A DNA stretch of 64,000 bases, taken from positions 13,082-77,081 of the forward strand of contig JAPPLH010000067.1 in the NCBI GenBank assembly GCA_028819505.1. Direction: 5' to 3'. Both the position numbers and the translations under genes were made by a program. Shown piece by piece: positions 25,403-35,056 of this stretch (positions are counted from its first letter, which is position 1; every line of letters starts with the position of its first letter). Under the pieces are notes generated by a model. It did not search any database. It saw only the letters and a list, made by a program, of their open reading frames with translations, and was not told the DNA's origin. Origin of the DNA: Acidimicrobiaceae bacterium. Its GTDB lineage: Bacteria; Actinomycetota; Acidimicrobiia; Acidimicrobiales; Aldehydirespiratoraceae.

Positions 25403-28400
25403 TCAGCGGAATCGTTCGAGCGGAGCATCAAGGACGGAGGGCTGGGCTGCAGCCGCGACGGTCGCACGCTCGACGCCTGCTTCGGCCTCTTCGGCCTGGG
25501 CATCGTCGCGTCTGGGCAGTCGGTTGCTCCACCAAGCGATGAGCTCGGCGGCGTCCTCGATGTCGAACGCCTCGCACGTCCGCTCGGCCAGTCGTCGCAG
25601 GTGAACGGAGCGTTCCCGCGCCGAACCGGACCTGAATGCCGCCTCGGCATGAGCGGCGGCGGAGTCCCACGCCTCCGAGGGAGGCGGGAGGGGCAGATCC
25701 GCGATCTGTCGGGCGCTCAGCTTGAGGGCTGACGTGCTCAACGATGCGCCGAGGTAGCGGGCGGCCGCCCAGGCAGTGAGCGCCGGCGCGGTCAGAAGTG
25801 CGGCGGCGTGCCACAGCGAGATGGTCCTCGGCACCACTGTGACCACCGGCACCGATGGCAGCAGGACTCCTGCCTCGTCGGGCAGGACTTCGAGCACGGG
25901 GGTCTGGGTCGCTACCAGCAGTTTCGGTACGAGCCGGCGGTCGGCCCAGCCGCCGAGGTCGCTGCCGGATCGCAGCCTTTCGATGTCTACGGCGGGGGCG
26001 TGCCACTTCTTCTTGGCAAAGCGGGTGGGCGTCTCGCCCCACATGTTGTGCAGCGGATCGATGAGGCCCACCGTGATGAGTGGCGCGAGCAGCGTTCCGC
26101 CCGTGTCGGGGCTCGCGCCGCTGTGCGTGTTCTCAGCGTCAATGACGAACGGCTGTAGTCCGTAGTACTGATCGCGAAAGTCGGCCGTGGCGGTGGCCAC
26201 ATCACCCAGACGGGCGTCGCCGTCGAGTTGGACCCTGGGCACTCCGAAGCCCTCGGCGATCAGCGGGCCCCAGGTGGGCATTCGAGCCACCTCCGCCATC
26301 GACACTTCGAGTTCGGGGATGGCATCGAAGTTGGCGCCGAGGCTGCGGCGGATCGGTTCGGGCCGTCGCGATTGGCCCGATCGAACGGTGACGGCGCACG
26401 TCAGCACGTTTGCGGAGAAGACCTTCTCGCCGGCGACCCAGAGTGACTCGATAGTCGTGCTAGACGCGATGGCTTGTCGCAGCGCCGAGGCGCCGTCGGC
26501 TGCGAGCAGGCTCTCGGGTTGCACCAGCCCGACGCGCCCGCCGTCGGGGCGGGCTGCCTCGCAGGCCAGCGCATAGAAGACGTAGGCGGCGTCGGCGTAG
26601 CCCTCGGCCGCGCCGCGGTAGCGGACGCTCTGGAGGCTCGCGAGGCGGCCCCGGGTGGCAGTCAGGTCGCGCAGTTGGTTGAGGAACGGCGGATTGCCTA
26701 CTACTGCGTCGAAGCCGCCGGACCAGCCCGTCCGCTCGTTGCCTGCGTCGTCGGGGTCGTCGGGCACCGCGAACACCTCGGGAAAGGCGATGTGGAGGTG
26801 GGTGAACCGGAACTCGTCCGAAAGGCGCAGGATCGCCTCCAAGGCTTCGTGGGAGTCCGGGTCGAAGCCGCCGGCGGCCGCCGCGCCGCGCCGGATCTCA
26901 TCCACCGACTCGTGCACCTCCTCAGGTGTCGCGGACTCCAAGGACCGCAGGAGGCCCTCGGTGAGCGCGGGCGCTTGGGCGGTCTTGGCTACGACGAAGG
27001 CCGCGCACCAGGCGTCGGCGAGCAGCTTCGACCTGACCGCTTGACCGTCCTTCGTCAGGCGAACGTGCTGAGCCTGCTTGGCCGTGATCTGCTCGGCGGT
27101 TTTGCCGGGGGCGGCATCGATGCGCCGCACCGCCTCCGCCATGGCGGCGGCGTCCGCTGACGGCGACCATGACAGCGAGAGCACGCCCTGATCGGTCTTG
27201 GCGCGCTCGGCCTTGTTGCGAGCGCGCAAGGCACGGGCGCGGCTCTTGTCATCGTCGGACTGGGTCTTGAACGCCTCGTCGGGAATCCTGCCGTGCACGA
27301 GACGGGGCGTGGCTCCCAACAGGCTGTTGCCGCACACGATGCGATGGTCGAGGAAGGCCAGCGGCAGGCCGGGTCTGCTCGACTCCAGCCAGAGGCTCAC
27401 CTTGCACAGTTCTACAGCCATCGGGTTGATGTCGATTCCGTAGAGGCAGCGCCCCACGACCTCGCGCAGCGCCTCGCCCGATTCCTCGGGAGAGGGCTCG
27501 GCGCCGCCGCTGCGGGCCGAGGCCAACGCGCGGGCGATGCGATGAGCGGCCGCGATCAGGAAGTGTCCGGAGCCGCAGGCCGGGTCGAGCACCTTCAGAT
27601 TCAGCAGCGCTTCTTCGGGGCGGGGCTGGGACTCGGCCTCTCGGATCGCGGGATCGAGGGCGTCGTCAAGGATCCGTGAGATCAGTTGAGGCGGGGTGTA
27701 GTAGCTGCCTGTCGTCTTCCGCTCGCCTCCCGCGTCCGCTTCCAGGCTGAATGATCGGGTATGCGGGTCGACCGCCGCGTGCTGCTCGAGCAGGGACTCG
27801 TACACCGAGCCCAGCTCCTCGGTGCCGAGGTTCCGGTAGTCGACGGGTCGCAGCACCCGGGCGTCGTCGTCGCGGACGAACGCCAGGCTGCGCACCGCTT
27901 CCAGCAGGCTGGCATTGTCGATGCGGACCCCGGCGAGGTCGGGGATCTCCTGCCGCGACCACAGCATGCTGCCCAACGAGGTGAGGCCCAACTCCTCCCG
28001 CGACTTGACCTGAACGTCGTCGTTGCCCGTGTCCAATGCCGCCATCGTGACCAGCAGACCGTCCCACAGGTCGCTGTGTGCACCTCCCCGGCGATTGCCG
28101 GCCAGGCCGCAGAGTCGCTCCATCGAATAGAAGTCCCGGTAGCGCTCCTTGGCCAGGCTGTTCACGTCTGGCGCCGTGAGCAGCCCGCGGGATTCCGCCA
28201 CCAGCAGGAACAGCATCCGATAGACGACTCGGAGCAGCTGGCGCTGCAGGTCGTCGGGCGCGAGTCCGCCCGTGAGCAGCCTGCTACGCAGTTCCTGGTT
28301 GGCGGGATGGTCCAGTGCACCATTGCCCAGCCCGGCGATCGCCGCCTCCACGCCGCGCCGGAGCTTGTCGAGGGCGCGTGTGCCCGTCTTGGCCGCCTCG

Positions 28401-29089
28401 GCGTACCACTGCTCGAGACGGCAGTGCTCCGGCGGATCACCCTTGAATCGGCTGCTGTGGCAGCAGAGCCACAACAGGGTGAAGTCGGCGAACGACTCGC
28501 CGTCGAAGATGGCTTCGAGGTCGAACTCCAGGTATGCGGGGCGTGTGAGGGACGCGTTGTGGCGCAGCAGTCGCAGCACCCTGCCGTTGGAGACGATGCC
28601 CCAGAGGTGCGAGTCGGACCGGTTCAGGAACTCCTGCACCAGCCCGTGCGGCGAGACTCGCGCCGCGCCCCGCACGCCGGGGCTGCGCCGGTCGATGGCC
28701 GTGTCCCAGCCCACGAGGTGTACCGGCATCTGTTCCCGCCATTCGTGGCTGATCGCATACGACTTGCCGTCGTCATCCGGGACGAGGCTTCGCACTGATT
28801 CCAGGCCATCGAATCCTAGCTCGGTCAACAGAGGCACAAGCCAGAGCTCCCGGGCGAGGCGAGCCGCTCGGCTTCCATCGTTGTCTTCGGCCGCCTCCGC
28901 CCGCGCGAAGTCCGCCCAACGCTCGCCCAACCGAAGCCAGGAACGGTTGACAGCGTCCCCCAGCCGCTCGCCAGTCCCCAGCCCATAGTCGACGGACCGG
29001 AGCCCGCCAAGCCCTGAGTCCCCAGCAGTGACGCGCTCCAGCAGCTCACGCGGCAGCATCGCCCCGATCGATCTCACCGATGCCCGCAC
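25403..29089 (-). CDS. Eco57I-type adenine methyltransferase 1
   Basis: A 1228-residue protein, last gene of the island operon. The N-terminal 480 residues form a helical domain with WGIVSNGRVLRLLRHN, as in PglX/Eco57I-type enzymes. The SAM site motif I is DPACGSGHFL (about 502-511), followed by GIDINPMAVELCKVSLWLES, and motif IV NPPF (799-802) marks an N6-adenine or N4-cytosine methylase. The last 350 residues are a target-recognition-like region ending LSARQIADLPLPPP. No nuclease motif is seen, so restriction must come from partners. It is closely related to the second methyltransferase of the operon (30818-35056) up to motif IV, then diverges. An 82-base gap upstream may hold its own promoter. 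Confidence 0.87.
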   Translation of the reverse strand: MRASVRSIGAMLPRELLERVTAGDSGLGGLRSVDYGLGTGERLGDAVNRSWLRLGERWADFARAEAAEDNDGSRAARLARELWLVPLLTELGFDGLESVRSLVPDDDGKSYAISHEWREQMPVHLVGWDTAIDRRSPGVRGAARVSPHGLVQEFLNRSDSHLWGIVSNGRVLRLLRHNASLTRPAYLEFDLEAIFDGESFADFTLLWLCCHSSRFKGDPPEHCRLEQWYAEAAKTGTRALDKLRRGVEAAIAGLGNGALDHPANQELRSRLLTGGLAPDDLQRQLLRVVYRMLFLLVAESRGLLTAPDVNSLAKERYRDFYSMERLCGLAGNRRGGAHSDLWDGLLVTMAALDTGNDDVQVKSREELGLTSLGSMLWSRQEIPDLAGVRIDNASLLEAVRSLAFVRDDDARVLRPVDYRNLGTEELGSVYESLLEQHAAVDPHTRSFSLEADAGGERKTTGSYYTPPQLISRILDDALDPAIREAESQPRPEEALLNLKVLDPACGSGHFLIAAAHRIARALASARSGGAEPSPEESGEALREVVGRCLYGIDINPMAVELCKVSLWLESSRPGLPLAFLDHRIVCGNSLLGATPRLVHGRIPDEAFKTQSDDDKSRARALRARNKAERAKTDQGVLSLSWSPSADAAAMAEAVRRIDAAPGKTAEQITAKQAQHVRLTKDGQAVRSKLLADAWCAAFVVAKTAQAPALTEGLLRSLESATPEEVHESVDEIRRGAAAAGGFDPDSHEALEAILRLSDEFRFTHLHIAFPEVFAVPDDPDDAGNERTGWSGGFDAVVGNPPFLNQLRDLTATRGRLASLQSVRYRGAAEGYADAAYVFYALACEAARPDGGRVGLVQPESLLAADGASALRQAIASSTTIESLWVAGEKVFSANVLTCAVTVRSGQSRRPEPIRRSLGANFDAIPELEVSMAEVARMPTWGPLIAEGFGVPRVQLDGDARLGDVATATADFRDQYYGLQPFVIDAENTHSGASPDTGGTLLAPLITVGLIDPLHNMWGETPTRFAKKKWHAPAVDIERLRSGSDLGGWADRRLVPKLLVATQTPVLEVLPDEAGVLLPSVPVVTVVPRTISLWHAAALLTAPALTAWAAARYLGASLSTSALKLSARQIADLPLPPPSEAWDSAAAHAEAAFRSGSARERSVHLRRLAERTCEAFDIEDAAELIAWWSNRLPRRDDAQAEEAEAGVERATVAAAAQPSVLDAPLERFR

Positions 29090-29171
29090 GCGCAGCCTTA
29101 GGGAGCGTGACGCCAGAAGATCCGAATATGCACTGAGAGCTCCTCACGCCGTGTCGTCTGAAGTGTCTGAA

Positions 29172-30317
29172 TCATTTGATTTCAGGATCCCAGTAATCCT
29201 CATCTTTGTCGATGATGTCCAGCACTCGAGGATTCAGCAGCCTCCAGCGCTGACCGACACGTTCTAGATCGCCATTCAGCACGAGCGGCATATTGACGCT
29301 ATGTGCATGGATCGCTCGGTCGTAGTCGAATTGGTCAAGCACGCTGACGACCGTTTGGATTCTGTCGTCTACATACGCTCGCAGCCAGACCGTTCCGTAC
29401 AGATCCAGTTCGTCGCGGCTCAGCTTCTGGACCATTCCGAACACGACAACATCAGGTCTCGGTTCCTTCGATCGAAGGGTACGAGACGCCTCTTGGAGGA
29501 TCGGCGCATCGCTCGGTCCGAAGCGGAACACCTCGTGAGCGCGAGGAACGGGACGAGTATGAGCCCAGGAGATGGACGTGTCCACGGTCGAGAAGGACCC
29601 GATCAGCATGACGATCGCCTCGCATAGATTGGCGCTCACTCCCTGACTGATCGACTGGCGGAAGACATCCTGCCTTCCTAGAGTCGTCAAATCGGCTGCC
29701 TCGCGTGTAGCCCGCAGCGCCAGTGCCAAATGTTGGGTCACTCTTCGTTCGAACGGCTCATCGTCGATGTCGGATGTCGTAGGACCGCTGTGCATTATCG
29801 GAGCGATGACGGGCGAATGAAGCGTTATCACGAAACTGCCCTGCTCGATAGGTCCCACTCGCATGCGGTTCAAGAACTCGTTGGCTTCTTGATGGGCGCC
29901 TGTACGATAGAGCGGGCGTGGACTCTTCAGAGAGCAGGCAGCTGCCAGTATCATCTCGCGTGTTCCTTGCATAAGGTTTACACCGTCGGCGATCGTGATG
30001 CTCGACCTGTCCTCATCGTCCACCGTTCGGATCCGGATCACATCTCTGTTCGCGACAACCAGTTGTCGATATATGGAAAGTTGATCCAGGTCTGCTTCGG
30101 ATGCGAAGATGTCAATGAGTTGCGACATGACTCGGGCATAATCTGCGAGATTCTGCGTTCTAGGCAGAACGATTTCGGGCCGACCATCAGCCGTGTAGAC
30201 ATCCGAATTAGCTCGGTAGCGCTTCGACAGTTTCCAACCCATACTCTGCGCATACGCTGTGAGGGCTGCTGGCTGAATGGCGTTGAGCATTCCTGTGTCT
30301 TCAATCGTTCCTCGCAT
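29172..30317 (-). CDS. operon protein of unknown family, 381 aa
   Basis: I do not recognise this family. The start ATG overlaps the stop of the DUF4365 gene (TAATG), so translation is coupled. No transmembrane segment or signal peptide is seen; the composition is of a soluble alpha/beta protein with segments SDVYTADGRPEIVLPRT (about 38-54), a central helical part (RREVTQ-like, residues 180-240) and a C-terminal LNGDLERVGQRWRLL. No Walker, PD-D/ExK or HEPN motif is evident. DNA in this gene is visibly AT-richer than in most neighbours. The place between a nuclease-like gene and a methyltransferase suggests an accessory role in modification or immunity. Confidence 0.7.
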   Translation of the reverse strand: MRGTIEDTGMLNAIQPAALTAYAQSMGWKLSKRYRANSDVYTADGRPEIVLPRTQNLADYARVMSQLIDIFASEADLDQLSIYRQLVVANRDVIRIRTVDDEDRSSITIADGVNLMQGTREMILAAACSLKSPRPLYRTGAHQEANEFLNRMRVGPIEQGSFVITLHSPVIAPIMHSGPTTSDIDDEPFERRVTQHLALALRATREAADLTTLGRQDVFRQSISQGVSANLCEAIVMLIGSFSTVDTSISWAHTRPVPRAHEVFRFGPSDAPILQEASRTLRSKEPRPDVVVFGMVQKLSRDELDLYGTVWLRAYVDDRIQTVVSVLDQFDYDRAIHAHSVNMPLVLNGDLERVGQRWRLLNPRVLDIIDKDEDYWDPEIK

Positions 30318-30814
30318 TAGATTTCACCCCTTTGCGATTGTTCCATAAGGCCTTCGAGCGCGGCTACGTCGAATTGATTGTCGACTGGTATGCTCACCGT
30401 CACCGTTGCAACGTTCGTGCTCGGAGGGTGTCCGTGTAGGTGCAGCCAATATGCGCATCTTTTGAGAGTCAAGGCTTCGGCGGAGATTGTCAACCAGTCT
30501 TGCTGGCTTGTTGGCAAGTCAAGAACTACCAATATGCGCGGCGTTTGTGAGTCTGAGATCAAGTTGCGATAGTTCTTCCTCTCGAGAGCGTAGCGGTAGA
30601 CGTCGTTGCTTGGTACGGGAAGACCTGTGGTCGCTTTGAGTTGAACTTCAAGAGCGGGCATGATAGACCCGCCCGCCTGGATTCGTAGGTCGACCCCGTG
30701 TCTATCGAAGTCATAGGCGGCTGTGGTGTAGCTGGCCCGAGCCGCCACCGCTTGGACGTAGGCGCGTGAGAGTGCCTCCTTCCGGTCGGACGCGGAGAGT
30801 AGAGCGTTCGTCAT
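30317..30814 (-). CDS. DUF4365 protein, PD-(D/E)XK nuclease-like
   Basis: A 165-residue protein beginning with the DUF4365 pattern KEALSRAYVQAVAARASY. It has HGVDLRIQAGG (Asp about 41) followed by LEVQLKATT (about 55-63), the D...E-x-Q-x-K arrangement of Mrr/Holliday-resolvase-like restriction nucleases. It is therefore the best nuclease candidate of the small genes in the operon. It starts three bases after the second methyltransferase stop and overlaps the next gene by one base. DUF4365 proteins are common in defence islands but of unproven activity. The DNA is AT-richer than the flanks. Confidence 0.78.
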   Translation of the reverse strand: MTNALLSASDRKEALSRAYVQAVAARASYTTAAYDFDRHGVDLRIQAGGSIMPALEVQLKATTGLPVPSNDVYRYALERKNYRNLISDSQTPRILVVLDLPTSQQDWLTISAEALTLKRCAYWLHLHGHPPSTNVATVTVSIPVDNQFDVAALEGLMEQSQRGEI

Positions 30815-30817
30815 GGG

Positions 30818-33800
30818 TCAGCCTTCGGTCGTTCCAGCGGACGATATCGCCCGATTCTCCTGTCGGGACGGAGGGAGGGAGTTCGGGGATGCCCACGAAG
30901 GGCGAGTCGATGCGGGGTGGGCCTGGCTGGGGTGTGCAGGTGGGGGATCGATGTTCGTTCTGTAGTTCGCGGCGAGGGCGTCGGCGAGGAGGCGGCTGTA
31001 CGTGGCGAGGCTTGGCTCGTCGAGTGGCGGATTGGGGCCGTTCGGGGTTCCTGCGAGGGTTCTGTGCTTGGCCTCGAAGGCAGCGGTCATGGCGTCGTAG
31101 CGATCGAGGACGAGGCGCTTCGTGCGGAACTCCCCATGTGCCTCCTCGTCCTTGCGTCGGATGATCGGGAACGTGTCCATGATGTAGCCCGCATCCGCAC
31201 GCGATACGCCGTAGAGGTGGAACATCAGTGCATCGATCTCCGCTCGGATCAAGGCACGACGCGCGTCATCCCACCGGAATGGTGGCCCTTCGTTGCGAAG
31301 GTCAAGGCCGAAGGGCTCCATGTCCCACGCCGTATAGACGAGTTCCAACGCCGAATCTGTGATAAGTGCTTCGTGATATCGAACCATCTCTTGAGTCAAA
31401 AGAGGGAGTTGCTTCAAATAGATGTAGTTCATGTGGTTGCCCCCGACCTTCTGACGCGCTGTGTAGTCGAAGACGAATGAACTGGCAATTGCAAGAACAA
31501 GATGTGCATACATGGGAACGATTAGAAGCGGCTCAGAATTCCCTACAGCAACACTCGGCAGTGCACTACAGACCATCGTGCGTTCGTTGGCGACGCTCGT
31601 GACGTCATTGAATCCAAGCAGCCAACTCGTACCAGAATCCATGCGCTCACGTATCGTCTCCTCGTCAATCCAGTACAGAGGAAGAGGCTGCGTCATTGCA
31701 TCTTGCTTCTGCGTCGGCGTCAAGTAACGAGGCTGATTCTGACGAGTGGTCGCCGTTAGGCTCTTGAAGACGTCCGACGCGCGGTGGTCGTAGAACGTGG
31801 CCATCTTGCCTTCGTACAATGGCAGGTACCTCTCAGCTGTGGAGTGCTCATTGTTTGGCGTTAGGCCATGTGGACAGACGAAGCGATTCCCTTCCAGCAC
31901 TAGGCCGATGGCTTCTAGCGTCTCGCGATCACGGAACAGGCCCGAGTCGTTCGTCATGTCGAACATGCGCCGAAAAGAGACGTTCCACGGGTTGCCGTCG
32001 GAGGCGTGCTCGTCGATCAGTATCGGAAGTCGTCGGTAGATGCTCGTGGTGATCTCGGCATCCCGAGTGCTGCGGAAGATCGGGCAGGTCTTGGTGTTGG
32101 GGTTCAGCAGGCTGAAGTCTTGGGGGCCCAGCATGAAGCGTCGGTCGTCCTCGTCGAGATCCGAGGGTTCGTGGGCGAAGAACGCGAAGGTGGCCCGGGA
32201 TGCGCTGCGCTCAGTTCCTGTCAGCGTGAGCAGGCAGAACTTGAAGCTTCGATGGACTGCTGGGAAGATGCTCCTCCGATTCTCAAAGTCGTAGAAAGAG
32301 ACCAAGCGGCTGTTCTCGACGAGATGTCCGAAGAGGTGCTTGGTGGTGTCGTCGGTTGCGATGCCAGTGGGTACGATGGTACCGACGTGCCCGGTTGGGG
32401 AGACGCCGTTCGCCATCAGTTCGGCGAAGACGGCGTAGGTGTTGACGTCGCCTCGGCCTGCCAGAGGGAAGCGGCCGGAACTTCGCAGGAGCGCGCTGGT
32501 CCCTTCGGCTTGTCGCAGAGCCTGCTTGAACGCTTGGCGTAGAGTCGGGTTGCTGGCCTTCAGGTCAGCGATGAGGCGTTTGCGGGCGGCGGCTGTCGGT
32601 GCGGCGGCGATAGTCTCGTCGTGTTGGGAGAAGAACTCCTTCTCCTGGAGTTTGACCCGCTCCCACGGAGGATTGCTGAGAATGGCGTCGAAGCCTCCTG
32701 ACCAGCCGGTGTGGGCATTGGTGGCCGTATCCGGGTCTTCGGGGACCTCGAAGACGTTGGGGAACGCCAAATGGAGGTGGGTGAACTGATACTCGTCAGC
32801 TAGACGGCGAATGCTGTCGATGTCGGCCGCTGCCTTCTCGGATGTGTCGTTCTGGCGCGATTCCGAGATGTCTACCACCAACTGGTCGGGTGAGCGGGAC
32901 TGTAACGTCCTAAAGGTCCTGTCGGTGATGGGGGGATCGCTGGGTGTTTTGCGTGCGACGAAGGCGGCGCACCATGCGTCCGCGATCAGCTTCGCCTTCT
33001 CCACCCGTGCCAAGGCCCGCAGGCGGGCGTACTCGACTTGCTTGGCCGCGACCTGTTCGGCGGTGTCGTCCTCGGCCACGTCGATACGGTGCAGCCCCGA
33101 CGCCAAGAGGGCGGCCTCGGAGGCTACCGACCATTCGACGGCCAGCACGCCCTGCGATCGGTCTTTGCGCTCCTTCTTGTTGGCCTTCCTCAAGGCGCTG
33201 ACATGTGCTTTGTCGTCGCCCGTCAAGTGCTTGAAGGCAGTGTCCGGGATGCCTCCGGCCAGCAATCGGGGAGTGGTTCCCAGGAGGCTATTGCCGCAGA
33301 TAATGCGGTGGTCCAGGAAGTTGAGGGGCTTGCCGGGTGTGTTCGATTCCAGCCAGAGGCTCACCTTGCAGAGTTCCACCGCCATGGGGTTGATGTCGAT
33401 GGCGTACAGGCAGCTGCCCACGACCTCGCGCAGGGCGGCGCGCGACCCCTCCGGGGAGGGCTCGGTACCGCCCTCGCGCACCGACGCGAGCGCGTCAGCG
33501 ATGCGGTGTGCGGCTGCGATCAGGAAGTGGCCGGAGCCGCAGGCCGGATCAAGCACCTTCAGGTCGAGCAGTGCCTGTTCGGGCTCGGGCTTGGCCTTGG
33601 CCTCCGCGATCACAGGATCAAGGGCCTCGTCGAGGAGCTTCGAGATCAACTCCGGCGGGGTGTAGTAGCTGCCCGTCGTCTTTCGCTCGCTGCCGGCCGC
33701 AGATCCCAGGCCGAAAGAGCGGTCCTCGGGGTCGACGACGGCGTGCAGTTCCAACAGCGACTCGTAGACCGAGCCCAACTCCTCAGTGCCGAGGTTCTGG

Positions 33801-35056
33801 TAGTCCACGGGACGAAGCAGCCTGGCCTCGTCGTCATGAACGAACGCCAGGTGGCGCACGGCCTCAAGCAGGTGGGCATTGTCGATGCGGGCCGCGGCCA
33901 GATCGGCGACCTCGTCCTGGGACCACAGCAGGCTCCCCAGCGATGTCAGGCCGAGCGCCTCCCGGGCGGCTCGCTGCGGTGGCTCGTCCCCGATGTCGAG
34001 CGCTGCCATCGTCACGCCCAGCGCCTGCCACAAGTCGCTGTGGGCACCACCGCGCCTGGCGCTGGCCAGACGGCACAGCCGCCTCATCGAGTAGAAGCGC
34101 TCGTAGCGGTCCTTGGTGTCGGCAGGCGAGTTGGGCGCAAGCAGGAGGCTGCGGGACTCGGCAACCAGCAGGAACAGCATCCGGTACACGACCCGAAGGA
34201 GCTGGCGTTGCAGGTCGTCCGCAGTCAGCTCGCCGCTGCGCAAGCGGGCTCGAAGCTCTGAGTTGGCGCGGTGTGCGAGCGCGCCGTTGCCGAGGCTGAC
34301 GATGGCCTGTTCCACGCCTGAGCGGAGCTTCTCTCGGGCTCGCGTCCCCTGGACGGCTGCCTCCTTGCGCCACTGCTCCAGCGGGCAGCGCGCCGGAGTG
34401 TCGCCCTCGAACCGCGTGCGGTGACAGCAGAGCCACAGCAGGGTGAAGTCCGCGAACGCCTCGCCGTCGAAGATCGCTGTCAGGTCGAACTCCACATAGG
34501 CCTGCCGGGTCAGCGACGCGTTGTCGCGCAACAGTCGCAGAACCCTGCCGTTTGAGACGACGCCCCACAGGTGCGCGTCGGAGCTGTTGAGGAACTCCTG
34601 CAGCAGCCCGTGCGGAGACGCCTTCGCCGCACCGGGCAGGCCGGGGGTGCGGCGATCGATCGGCGTGCGCCAGCCCATGAGATGCACCGGCACGCGGCCG
34701 CGCCACTCGTGGCTTATGGCGTAGGTCTTGCCGTCGCTGCCGGGGGCGAGGCTCTGCACAGCGTCCAGGCCGGCGAAGCCGAGTTCGCTGAGCAGCGGCA
34801 ACAGCCAGCGCTCCCTGGTGAGCCGGGTGGCGCTGTCATCGGTGTCCGGAAGTGCTTGTTCCTCTCGCTTGAAGGCTGTCCACAGTGCCGCGAGCCGGTT
34901 CCATGAGCGGGTGACGGCGTCGCGGAGCCGTTCGCTCGGCGCGAGCTCGAAGTCGGTCGGCTTCAGGCTGGGGAGAGCTGGGTCGCTGCGGTCGAGGCGT
35001 TCGAGGAACTCGCCGGTCAGCAGTCCCCCGACCGTGGAGATGGCACCTGCGGTCAC
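30818..35056 (-). CDS. Eco57I-type adenine methyltransferase 2
   Basis: A 1412-residue paralogue of the methyltransferase at 25403-29089. The N-terminal domain holds WGVVSNGRVLRLLRDN, motif I is DPACGSGHFL (about 503-512), then AIDINPMAVELCKVSLWLES, and motif IV is NPPW (about 795-798). The C-terminal 600 residues, with a target-recognition-like region (around FNDVTSVANERTMVC), are longer than in the paralogue and coded by AT-richer DNA. The GTG start overlaps the SNF2 gene stop (GTGA), so the two are translationally coupled. A disordered, Pro-rich tail ends the protein. It most likely methylates host DNA at a site different from that of its paralogue. Confidence 0.88.
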   Translation of the reverse strand: MTAGAISTVGGLLTGEFLERLDRSDPALPSLKPTDFELAPSERLRDAVTRSWNRLAALWTAFKREEQALPDTDDSATRLTRERWLLPLLSELGFAGLDAVQSLAPGSDGKTYAISHEWRGRVPVHLMGWRTPIDRRTPGLPGAAKASPHGLLQEFLNSSDAHLWGVVSNGRVLRLLRDNASLTRQAYVEFDLTAIFDGEAFADFTLLWLCCHRTRFEGDTPARCPLEQWRKEAAVQGTRAREKLRSGVEQAIVSLGNGALAHRANSELRARLRSGELTADDLQRQLLRVVYRMLFLLVAESRSLLLAPNSPADTKDRYERFYSMRRLCRLASARRGGAHSDLWQALGVTMAALDIGDEPPQRAAREALGLTSLGSLLWSQDEVADLAAARIDNAHLLEAVRHLAFVHDDEARLLRPVDYQNLGTEELGSVYESLLELHAVVDPEDRSFGLGSAAGSERKTTGSYYTPPELISKLLDEALDPVIAEAKAKPEPEQALLDLKVLDPACGSGHFLIAAAHRIADALASVREGGTEPSPEGSRAALREVVGSCLYAIDINPMAVELCKVSLWLESNTPGKPLNFLDHRIICGNSLLGTTPRLLAGGIPDTAFKHLTGDDKAHVSALRKANKKERKDRSQGVLAVEWSVASEAALLASGLHRIDVAEDDTAEQVAAKQVEYARLRALARVEKAKLIADAWCAAFVARKTPSDPPITDRTFRTLQSRSPDQLVVDISESRQNDTSEKAAADIDSIRRLADEYQFTHLHLAFPNVFEVPEDPDTATNAHTGWSGGFDAILSNPPWERVKLQEKEFFSQHDETIAAAPTAAARKRLIADLKASNPTLRQAFKQALRQAEGTSALLRSSGRFPLAGRGDVNTYAVFAELMANGVSPTGHVGTIVPTGIATDDTTKHLFGHLVENSRLVSFYDFENRRSIFPAVHRSFKFCLLTLTGTERSASRATFAFFAHEPSDLDEDDRRFMLGPQDFSLLNPNTKTCPIFRSTRDAEITTSIYRRLPILIDEHASDGNPWNVSFRRMFDMTNDSGLFRDRETLEAIGLVLEGNRFVCPHGLTPNNEHSTAERYLPLYEGKMATFYDHRASDVFKSLTATTRQNQPRYLTPTQKQDAMTQPLPLYWIDEETIRERMDSGTSWLLGFNDVTSVANERTMVCSALPSVAVGNSEPLLIVPMYAHLVLAIASSFVFDYTARQKVGGNHMNYIYLKQLPLLTQEMVRYHEALITDSALELVYTAWDMEPFGLDLRNEGPPFRWDDARRALIRAEIDALMFHLYGVSRADAGYIMDTFPIIRRKDEEAHGEFRTKRLVLDRYDAMTAAFEAKHRTLAGTPNGPNPPLDEPSLATYSRLLADALAANYRTNIDPPPAHPSQAHPASTRPSWASPNSLPPSRQENRAISSAGTTEG

